Assembly: GCF_029962835.1 (NCBI RefSeq)
Contig: NC_080582.1
Span: 74,954,177 to 75,018,176 of the forward strand
Length of the DNA: 64,000 nt
Source: Magnolia sinica
Taxonomy: Eukaryota; Streptophyta; Magnoliopsida; Magnoliales; Magnoliaceae
Direction: 5' to 3'
The translations under genes were made by a program, and so were the position numbers. The first letter of the stretch is position 1. Every line of letters starts with the position of its first letter. This document shows positions 36,833-46,700 of this stretch, one piece after another. The notes under the pieces are model-generated. The model worked only from the letters and a program-made list of their open reading frames with translations, did no database searches and was not told the DNA's origin.

Positions 36833-37275
36833 CCCCCCTTCCCCCTCTTAGACCCTTTCCACACCCACGTACAAATTCAAATTGAGTTCAAAATGCACAT
36901 GCACATGTATGTGTACTTTCGCTTACACTTCCACATGCACTTCAATGGTGATGGACCCGTCTCTCCTGAGCTTCGGTAGTGGTGGTGGTGGTGGTAGTCC
37001 CCTCTCACTTGAGCTTTGGTGGTGGTCTCCTCTCTCTAAAAAAAACATATCTCCAAAAACCCTGGAATAGGTTGAAATGTGGGGTTAGCCCCACATATAT
37101 AGTTTACGGATTGATATTGTGGGGCTCATGGTCATATCCATTGAAATCCCCTCTGACCATTAGGTTGAGAAAATAATTTCAGGGCATGGGCCTAAGAATT
37201 GGGGAAGAAGGCTTATGAGATATACCACATCAACAAGAAATAGTCCAACAAAGAAAGGCTACCATTCTCTATATT
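36833..37275. other. Intergenic DNA, no gene recognised
   Basis: No gene is recognised. It contains an imperfect GGTGGT trinucleotide run near 36977-36994 within repeated phrases of CTTGAGCTTYGGTGG type. Confidence 0.4.
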
Positions 37276-38011
37276 ATGGGCCACAGAGGACTCAAATGAA
37301 TATGAAATCAACGCCGTCTAATGTCTAAGCATGCCCCGGATCGAATAAACAAATTAGATTGGCCAAGGGATGGGCCCAAATGTTGTTTTCGTGGGTCCCA
37401 CAATCCTTTTTCAAGTAAGCAAGGTCTTACGATGCAACAATGGTGCAGAAGGGTAGTTTTGTATGGAAAAAAAAAAAAAACCCAAAATGTTGTATAGGGG
37501 CAAAAAAAGTATCCCCTCACGAGAGAAATAGGGTCATTTTGGGATGATGTCATTCTGTGGGCTTATTATAGTTAAAATCTCAAAGAATGAAGAGAGAAGC
37601 CATTTTGAGATGATGTCATTTAGGGTCATGTTAGGTGATCCGGACCGTTCATGTCAGTGGGCCTATTGGTCTTGAGAATAACATTTATTGAATATCCCTT
37701 TCGTATGACTATTATTGATAAGTAGACAGTTAATGGGCCACAGAGGACTCAAATGAATATGAAATCAACGCCGTCTAATGTCTAAGCATGCCCCGGATCG
37801 AATAAACAAATTAGATTGGCCAAGGGATGGGCCCAAATGTTGTTTTCGTGGGTCCCACAATCCTTTTTCAAGTAAGCAAGGTCTTACGATGCAACAATGG
37901 TGCAGAAGGGTAGTTTTGTATGGAAAAAAAAAAAAAACCCAAAATGTTGTATAGGGGCAAAAAAAGTATCCCCTCACGAGAGAAATAGGGTCATTTTGGG
38001 ATGATGTTATT
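37276..38011. repeat. Exact direct duplication, about 275 bp, offset 457 bp
   Basis: The segment starting ATGGGCCACAGAGGACTC at 37276 recurs at 37733. The two copies read identically to about 37550 and 38007, including an identical 14-A homopolymer, and diverge right after GGGATGATGT. The 180 bp between them is unrelated. Identity through a long homopolymer points to a very recent duplication or an assembly effect. Confidence 0.88.
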
Positions 38012-38052
38012 TCATGGGGCTAGGGATGATGTCATTTCATGGGGCTAGGGAT
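37998..38052. repeat. Short tandem duplication after the direct repeat
   Basis: GGGATGATGTTATTTCATGG recurs immediately as GGGATGATGTCATTTCATGG, each followed by GGCTA, then GGGATGATTGG. The unit is about 25-26 bp. Confidence 0.8.
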
Positions 38053-38113
38053 GATTGGTTACTACCCCACCAGGACCTAACTAGGGATGGACAATCTTAA
38101 TGGGAGCTTTACG

Positions 38114-38512
38114 GGGCCCACCATAGTGTATGTGTTTTATCCACGCTGTCTATCCATTTTAACATATCATTATAGGGGATGAGCCCATAAAGGAGGCAAA
38201 TGGAAGGCTCAAGTGGACCATACCCACGGGAAGAAGTGGTGACAATGAGGCACTTACCGTTGAAACCCTCGTAAGGCCCATTGTGATTTTTGACATCCAA
38301 ACTGTTCATAAGGTTACATGGTCCTAAATGAAGGGAAATTCGTAGCCCTAAAGAAGTTTTCAATGGTAGGCGATCAATCCTCATTGCTTCCTGTGGTGTG
38401 GTCCACTTGAGCCTTCAATCTATTTTTTTTTCTCATATCCTAAAATGATCTATTAAAATGGATGGATGATGTGGATTAAACACATAAATTATAGTGAACC
38501 TCACAAAGCCCC
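38114..38512. mobile_element. Foldback MITE copy, full length
   Basis: Left terminus GGGGCCCACCATAGTGTATG with GTCTATCCATTTT. Right arm AAAATGGATGGATGATGTGG with TATAGTGAACCTCAC. The central blocks AGTGGACCATACCCACGGG, CCAAACTGTTCATAAGG and GTGTGGTCCACTTGAG are in family order. Confidence 0.75.
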
Positions 38513-38751
38513 TATCAGGACCGTCCGGCTCTAACTAAACATAGGAGGGTTATTAATTAAAATAGCCCTCAATTACGACCTCATAAAGGTAATAACCTCA
38601 GCATTTAAAGCCATTATTATTTTACTCATCTAGGCATTATTTGACATTTTTCAAGATGAAAAAATGATGAAAATGCTCCTCTGCCAACCATCCATTCGCA
38701 CGACGGTAGCTTTTTCGCATAAGTTGAGAGAATTTTTTAAAATGGGGGTGT

Positions 38752-39056
38752 GAGTCCCACTAAATTAATGATTGAGGCCACCTCTTGGCCAATATAATCC
38801 ATTCACTTTCATCGGACAAGATAACCCACACTAAGGTCATTTCAAAAAAATTGAAGTTATCCGTGGCCCACAATTGTATTAACATTTTGTTTTAATTTTA
38901 AACTATTTCCTCTAGTGTGGTACATCCGTGACAAGTTTTCCCCTCAAACTTCGGAAGATGACATGAAATTAAAATTCATTTCATGTGAATGACTTAAATA
39001 TACTCCAGGATGATCTAGTAGGCCCCATATAAGATATGGGATGGGTTCAATAGATA
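38752..39056. repeat. Second dispersed repeat family, copy 2
   Basis: Collinear with 35786-36085: CTCTTGGCCAATATAATC, TTCACTTTCATCG, GTGTGGTACATCCGTG, GACATGAAATTAAA, CTAGTAGGCCCCATATA. Confidence 0.6.
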
Positions 39057-39249
39057 GATCCCTTGTGTGGGAAAGGCTATTTGGCATTTTCCTTCTTTTC
39101 TTCTTCGTTTTCTCATGGGAGGGAACCGTTTAACCGTTAATACCGTTGCTACCTCCGTGGGACCCACTCCTGCAAGCTTTCGACGTATCTATTCTAATAA
39201 GCTTATAAGTATTTTTTTTAAAGATTTTTTGCTACACTCTCCAACATAA

Positions 39250-41045
39250 AAGCTATGACAACCAAAACTAGATTAGGTTAGGATAATAGTGGCTTTTGTC
39301 TGTTGTTTTGTTTTTGTTGGTAGGTATCAGTGGTGGAAGTTTGTGAAAGGTATAAGGATGTGGTGGTTCCCTTTATAATTTTGTTTTTATTTTTTATCAG
39401 TATAAATGGTGAGAGTTTATGAAAGAGATGAATTTTGTAATGGAAGAATGTTGTAATTTGTGAATTTTGTAATGGATGAACTTTATAATGAAATGGATGA
39501 ATTTTGAAATAGAAGAATGCTGTAATAGATGAATGTAATGAATGTTGAAATGGATGAATAATGTTGTAATAAATGACTATTGTGGTAAAAGAATGTTGAA
39601 ATGGATGAATGGTCATAGTTGTCATAACTTCCTACGGGTCACAAATCTCACGAAATTGATCATAATTCCCTTGTTACATGTCCAATTTGATGATTTTATA
39701 CTCGTTAGAAATGTAATTTGATAAAATTTTAAATGGCTTTAGAATCATCTTATTTGGACATCATTTAGTTACTTAAAAGTGGGCCCAAAGTTCATCATAA
39801 CATTTATCACCAAATGAGATATCAAAATAAATAAAATTTAGGTTCACTTTTGAGAAATCAAATGGTATCCAAATGAGGTGATTTCAAAACTATTTGAAAG
39901 TTGATCAAATTATCTTTCCAACAAGTATAAGATTGCCCAAATCAAATCTGTAATGAGGGAGCTTATGACATTTTTCGTGGCATCGACAATCCATAGTGAG
40001 TATAGGTGACATATAGTAACTTTGGGCCCACTTTTGGGCACTCAAATGGTGTACAAATGAGGTGATTTTAAAAACATTTGAAAGTTCATCAAATTACCTT
40101 TCTAAAGAGTATAAGATCGTCCAAATCGAATATATAACAAGGGAGTAATGACTATTTTCATCGGATCAGTGATCCACAAAACATACAAGCAATCCACAAT
40201 CCATAATGAAATTTGAGCTTACTTTCAGGCAATTAAATGGTATACAAATGAGATGATTTTAAAGTCATTTGAAAGCTCATTAAATTGCATTTCCAACGAA
40301 TATAAGATCCTCTAAATCGAATATGTAATGAGGGATTTATAACCGTTTTCGTCGGATTGATGATCTATAGTGCATATCGACGATCCATAATGAGGATTGC
40401 CAACATTAACTGTAGTTCACCGATACTCATAGTGGATTGCCGATATTCACTGTGGATTGTCGATACGCACTATGGACTACCAATCCTACGAAAACGATCA
40501 TAACTCTCTGGTTGCATGTTTGATTTCGGCGATCTTATACTTGTTTAAAAAATAATTTGATGAAATTTCCAACGACTTTAGAATTACCTCATTTGGACAT
40601 CATTTAAATGCCCAAAAGTGAGGCCAAAGTTACTGTGGGTTGCCGATACTCACTATGGATCGTTGGTCTCATGAAAACGGTTATAACTCCTTTGTTATAT
40701 ATTCGATTTGAGCGATCTTATACTTGTTAGAAATATAATTTTATGAAATTTCAAATGACTATAGAATCATCTTATTTTGACATATTTTCCACTATAATAT
40801 TGATCAATTCCAACATTCATCACATTCATCAATTACAATATTCTTCAATTGCAAAAATTCATCCATTACAATATTCTTCCATACCCTCCATTTCACATCC
40901 TTTCACCATTCATACCCAACCAAATAAAAAATAACCACAAAGGGAACCACCACACTCTTATCTTTTTCACAAACTTTCACCATTAATATTCACCAAAAAA
41001 ATAAATATAACATATAAAAGAACTCACATTTGACTGTCATAGCTT
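39250..41045. mobile_element. 1.8 kb foldback element with alternating internal units
   Basis: The outer ends are AAGCTATGACA (39250) and its exact inverse TGTCATAGCTT (ending 41045). Long diverged inverted arms follow: GTGGTGGTTCCCTTTAT left against AAAGGGAACCACCACAC right, then GAATGTTGTAAT/GATGAATTTT tracts left against CATTCATCA/AATATTCTTCAAT right. The middle (about 39600-40800) holds five or six diverged units of roughly 130-190 bp. These share the cues CTTATACTTGTTAGAAAT and CTCATTTGGACATCATTT; the outermost units read forward and the central three reverse. No transposase is visible. A Mutator-like or Foldback-type non-autonomous element is plausible; no target duplication was found. 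Confidence 0.72.
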
Positions 41046-41722
41046 CTACGTCAGAGATTGTGGCCGTATAACTTAAAAAACTCTCTCTTTTTTATACTTG
41101 GAGCTTCACTAAAGATTGGCCAGGGTTTTTCGTCGTTATCGAGGAGTGTAGTGTCCATCCATATAACTACTAACCATCAAATAGGCTTCGGGTCTTCGTG
41201 TGGTCACATCTTGTGAAAAAAAAAAAAAAGAAGAAGAAGAAAAAAGAAAAGGCCAAAAGGCCTTCCCACACAAGGGCCTCACCTTTTAAAACTAAAAGAG
41301 ACTCTACATGCAGCTCACTGAATTATCTTAAAGTAAATCTAACACATTAACATGAAAGAAGTTTTAATTTCATATCATCTGTCGAAGTTTGAGAGAAAAT
41401 TTCATCATAGATGGACCATATCAGAGGAATATAGTTCGGAATTAACGCATAATATTAATGCAATTATAGCCACAGATAACTCTAATTTTTTTAAAACGAT
41501 CTTACTATGGATTCACGACTATCCGATAAAAATGAAAAAATCAATTCAGAGGAGGGGTGAACCCTGTTGTTGATTTAACGGGGGCTTATGCCACCATTCT
41601 AAATATGACCTCTAACTTCCACCAAAAAAAGTTACCACCCCTGGTGACTATTGTAATTAAAAACCAACACTGCGGTTTAAGGCTTGCCGGGTAACAACTT
41701 AATAGGTGTCATCCTTACTGTG
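41046..41722. other. Intergenic DNA, no gene recognised
   Basis: No gene is recognised. An A/GAA-rich tract lies at about 41216-41250. Confidence 0.4.
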
Positions 41723-42158
41723 TGGGACCCACCATAATAAATGCTTTGTATATTCATCCGGCACATCTACTTCTCTTGCTCATTCCAGGACGTTATCATG
41801 AAATTTAAGCAGATCCAAATCTCCAGTGGACCATACAACTGGAAAAAGTGATAAATGACCGTTAAAAGCTTTTTCTATGCTATCAAAGTTTTGGATTAAC
41901 CTAATCTTTTATTTTCTCTTCATCCAGGCTAATTTGACATTATCAACGGTCTAGATGGAAAATAAACATTACGAATCTGCTTACAATGGGCCCTTGGTAA
42001 TTTTTAACCGTGGTTGTTCAATCACTACTGTTTCCTGTGGTGTGATCCACCTAAGATTTGGATAAGCTTACCTTTTGGGACTACGTTCTAAAATGGGCTT
42101 CAAAAACTGATGGACGGCGTGGATTTACAAAAAATTATCAAGGTGGGCCCCCACAGTA
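41723..42158. mobile_element. Foldback MITE copy, full length, core inverted
   Basis: Left terminus GTGGGACCCACCATAATAAA and right terminus ATCAAGGTGGGCCCCCAC, with GATGGACGGCGTGG as right arm. The core runs TTCTCTTCATCCAGG, then ATCAACGGTCTAGATGG, then AATAAACATTACG. This is the reverse of the order in most other copies and matches the copy at 9838. Confidence 0.72.
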
Positions 42159-42906
42159 TGACTAACACCCATTGATGTGTTTCACCCGGGAAACACCTAA
42201 TCCGCTTTCCTTGTAGGGGTGGTACCCAATCTGCCTCGCCGCACCTAGCTGTCACTGTTCGGCTCTCGTTTTCCCAGGAGTAATTGCCCCTTTTCAACCC
42301 AAATCGGGCCGCTAGTGCAGGCATTGCAATCCAGGCCATTCAAATGGTGGACCTCACCCATCATCAGAAAATCCAAATTGTCAATGCACAAGTAATAACC
42401 AACCGTCTACTTTCAACTGGCATCTATGAACACGATGATAATTTTAACAGCTCAATTTTCTTGATAAGATGCAAAATAACGGGGCCATTTGATGAACGTC
42501 CCGGATCTCAAGCACGTGCATCATCACGGTACGTGCGAGGTATTCGTGTCTCGCGCTTGAAGGTTGGGGCCTCCGGAAAAGACGGTCCACCGACCTTGGC
42601 AACACCGTAATTCAATCCCAGATCCAAGCCCATTTCCCACCTCGAAATCTCCCTTCTGCCAAACGCAATCAACCCGAGAACCCTTAGACCGAAAAAAAAA
42701 AATAAAATCTAATCCCACATTTACTTAAAGGGTAAAAGAAAGAAGTCAGGTAGTCCGCGGACCACTGAAGAGAAATCATAGTTCGCTATATGAACCATGC
42801 AGATCAGAGCAAGATTCGATCAGAAGGTAGACCCACCGTGGATACGAAATGGGGAGCTGATTAGGTGCGGCCCCGGCCTCACTCAACACGGTGTGGCTTT
42901 GACCGT
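42159..42906. other. Intergenic DNA, no gene recognised
   Basis: No gene is recognised. Overlapping open frames on both strands at 42284-42718 have no family resemblance. Confidence 0.4.
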
Positions 42907-43328
42907 AGGGCCTACCGTGATGTATGTGTAGTATATCCACACCGTCCATTTGTTTTGCCTCTTCATTTTAAGGCATTATCTAAAAAATGAAGCAAAAACA
43001 AATCTCAGGTGGACCATGCTACAGGAAACAAGGGTGATTGAATACCCTTCGTTATAAACTTTCTAAGCCCATCATAATGTTTATTTGCCATCCCACCTGT
43101 TGATAATGTCACGTAAGACCTGGATAAAGGACAAAAAATAATTATAAGCTTGTACAAAACATTTATGGCTCACAAGAAGTTATTAATGGTCAATCACCAC
43201 CGTTTTCTGGAATGTGGTCCACTTGAGATTTGAATCTAACTTGTTTCCCACTTGATATCCTAAAATGATATGGAAAAATGGATGAACGGCATGGATATGC
43301 TACACATACATCAAGGTGTGCTCCACGT
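42907..43328. mobile_element. Foldback MITE copy upstream of the TM9SF gene
   Basis: Left terminus GGGCCTACCGTGATGTATGT with CACACCGTCCATTTG; right arm AAAAATGGATGAACGGCATGG and CATCAAGGTGTGCTCCAC. Central blocks are in the common order. It ends 437 bp before the TM9SF start codon. Confidence 0.75.
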
Positions 43329-43765
43329 CCAGGGCGGCACGGTGTTTGATGGGGCTGGGCCGCAGCTAATCCACTCCCACAGGCCATGGGCGGCCCTTTT
43401 TCCTATAAAAATCATCCTAACCGCTAAAAAATGGAACTTGAATGGGAATAGCTTGAAACTCCATGATTCCAACTGTCCATAAATATAGAGTGATAGAATC
43501 TTTCCTTCGCAATCTAATCCTACCCCTTGAACGGTTCCGATCATCCGTAGGCATGGCCCAACTAAGAGACTATGAATTTATTTTGTAGCCCGCGGACTAC
43601 AAAGACCGGGCGTCCTTGCTTAGAAAAAGCAGAAGAAGAACGAGGGGAAGAAAGAAAAACGAGAGACAGAGAGAGAAGCGAGAGTCGCTGCTTCCGGATC
43701 CAGATCTTCTCCTTCCGACCTTAACATCAGACGCGTCTGTCCGAAACCCTAGCCGTCAGATCCAG
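43329..43765 (+). promoter_or_regulatory. Proximal promoter and 5' untranslated region of the TM9SF gene
   Basis: Lies between the last MITE and the start codon. A TATA-like TATAAAAAT sits near 43404 and another AT-rich CATAAATATAGAG near 43475. The segment just before the ATG (about 43625-43760) is rich in GAGA/AGAAG and ends with AAACCCTAG, common in plant leaders. The transcription start cannot be fixed by reading. Confidence 0.5.
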
Positions 43766-46700
43766 ATGGAGATCGCTCGATCTTTCACCGTCCATCTCTG
43801 GATCTCATCTCTCCTCCTCTTCCTCGTCCTCGGCCACGGATTTTACCTCCCCGGCGTCGCTCCCCAGGACTTCGAAAAGGTCATCTTGTCTCCTTCACCA
43901 TTCCTTCGATTTTTCTCTTGAATTTTCGTTTTGTATGGTTAGATCTTGTCGATCGCGCGCGGGTTCGTTTCAGCGATTTGATTCGTGCTGTCGTTTGTTT
44001 AGATCCCATCTGTTCGTTCAGATTCAACTACCGGTGTTGAATTTTGAAACCTTTTCCTCAGTTTAAGAATCGGGTCAGGTTTTCGTTGTGTTTGGATTTG
44101 CCGTTTCGTTTGTAATGAAATCACTGTGATTGGGCATTATTGTGTTCTGAGCGCGTTTGGCGGTCCTCTATTTGTGTTGAATCTGATGAAAATTGTGATG
44201 GTTGGTGTGACCTGATTCCTCTCTTGTAGGATTAGAAATAATTAAAGAGTGAATTTTGTCGGATCCTGTTTTCCATTGAGCAGCTTTGTATATGTTTTTA
44301 CAATGAATTTGTAAATTTGTGTAGTGTTTGGATGCGGTCGAGGATGCAATCATGAGATGCAGTGTTTTGGGTTTTCGGGTGTGCTTGGGAGGCTCTTTGT
44401 TGCATTTTGACCTGTTTAATTCACGTGGTATTGCAATAGAAATAATTTATTGTTGTTGTAGAAATGATTTCCATTGAGAGAAGCAGGATGATGTCGGATC
44501 TTGTGTTATGCTAGATGTGTCCTTCGTATATGTTGTTAGTCGAATGGGTGGATTTACAATCTATATATCATTCAGATGCACCATTCATTGCGATAAAAAA
44601 ATGAAGATGTAATTGCGCACTGGGTTTTTGTAAAGCGGTTAAAATGTTATGTAGCTTTTGGATGTACCATTTATTGTGATGAAAAATCGAGGATATAATC
44701 ATACCCTATCGTGTTTGATGGTCATGTTGTTGTGGCGGAACCAATGTAATTATGCTGTTTATCATGATACTGATGATAGTAATTGTTTCTAGCTCGACTA
44801 GATCATTTCCATGCAATAAAAACATAATTGTGTCAGATCCAATGTTCTGTTGAAAATGTCTCTATGTTTTTTTGTTAGTTTTATATAGTTGATTTGATGG
44901 GTCAATCCTAGTTATGGCAGTGTCATTGTGCTAGATTTGTAGCTCTTTAGCTCAAACACTTTCCATATTTTCATTGGTTACCATAGACTGCCCATTTAGT
45001 GAAATCTAACAACTAAGGGTTAAAGTGTTGTCCAAAACCAGTATGCGTTGCCCCATACATACCGGTTTTGATGGTTAGCCATATGGATCTATTAATCGTA
45101 TTGGCCCAAAATGGCCTGATAAGGAGTGATACATCCTGGTTTTGGTGGTGACTGATACGGTGCACCGAAACTGATTTTCAATCCTGGCTCACAATGTTTT
45201 CCATGGGACACACTTATTCTCACATTCGTGTGTATGCACGTATGTGTTTGTTATACTGCCTAGATGGATTTTAGAGCGGATGGTTACGTTGGGAAAAGAA
45301 TTGGGAGAACTGAGCTTGGCCTCGTCATCTTTAAGAGATTGAACACTCATTGGGAACTTAGGGAGGATTGAAACTCACATTTTCCACTGACTTATTTTTT
45401 GCATTTTGTTCTTTAGGTTTTTGGTGTGTGTATAGTGTGGTTGTTGGGTGTTAGTTACTGCCCTTAGGCCATTAGTATGGTCTATGAGACACAAGATTCA
45501 GACAGAGATATTGACATCGGGACTCGGGATACTACTAAACATTTTCTGAAGTTCAGTGCACATATACTGGGGCCGACGTCACATCACATCATACATGTCG
45601 AAGCATTGAGGAAATTGTTAGGAGTTCAGATATTAATGAACAATAGCATATGGTTAATGATATTATTACTGATCCTTCAAAGGGTGGATTCCTTCCCTTA
45701 ACCTGGAGTCACCTTGCTTATGCACTCTAAACTTACTAGTTATTTAGGATCTGGAAGGAATCATATCAAGTGGGCTATGCACCCAACTTGTGGATGTTTA
45801 TTGTGAAATACTGTAACGCGATTAAGCTTATTTGTTGTGTTCAATCCTTGATGCATTTGTATCCTAAGAATTTGGGCGTAGAGGATCTTTTGAACCCAAT
45901 CCCTACCGTGATTCATGCCTGTACTTGTACTCGGTTAACATAGGTTTACTACTTCTCCTAGAAGTATCCACGGCTCCATGCACTACACATGCTATTTCAT
46001 GTCGATTTTTGTGCCCTACCTATGTACAAGTGTCCATATGTCCTAGGATAAGGGACACCAAAATATAGAGGGTGTAGAGTTTTGGCTTGCAGGAGTGTGT
46101 TGACCTTCTCATTATATTAGTATATGGGTAATGTGGTTGATTTACATGGCGTTGTTTCGGGCGTTCTTTTATGGGGCTTTAGGGAATAGGAAATTCGTCT
46201 CCTCAATGTTCAGTTTCTTTTAAGAATCTCCGGTGTGTCAATGAAACTTGGCGGTTAACTGAGGAAGAAAAGAGTAGATGTGCAACTCTAAAGAGGACTT
46301 AAAAAGGAAAGTCGTGGAAGAAGATATTAAATGGAAGCATTCTTCAAGGGCTAATTGGTTAAGGGAATTTATGGGTATTTCATTATGTAGCGCACCTTGG
46401 GGAGTGGGGGATACGGGATATCGTGGGAAACATCGACAAATATACAATGTATTGCATAATGTATCACATTCTAAGGGGCATTGGGGAAAATTTAGAAAAA
46501 TGATGGAATTTTTTAGTGAGGCCATTAGGAGATGTTAAAAAGACACATGGTTATACCCTTAGAGCTGACACATGATTATACCCTTCGAGCTTAGAATATT
46601 ACAAAAAATTGTCCTACACTCATCAGCATCTACATAGATTTTTTCTACACTTACAATGTGATTTAAAAGGGGAAAACGAAAGAAATTTAGATTTTCCCAA

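Noticed and set aside
37308..37977. Two identical minus-strand peptides suggesting a duplicated gene
   Set aside because: They simply reflect the exact DNA duplication at 37276/37733; the frames run through a homopolymer and have no domain.
46238..46538. Short protein gene in TM9SF intron 1
   Set aside because: The frame contains the LINE linker motif [15 protein letters not shown] and is better explained as part of a dead LINE.
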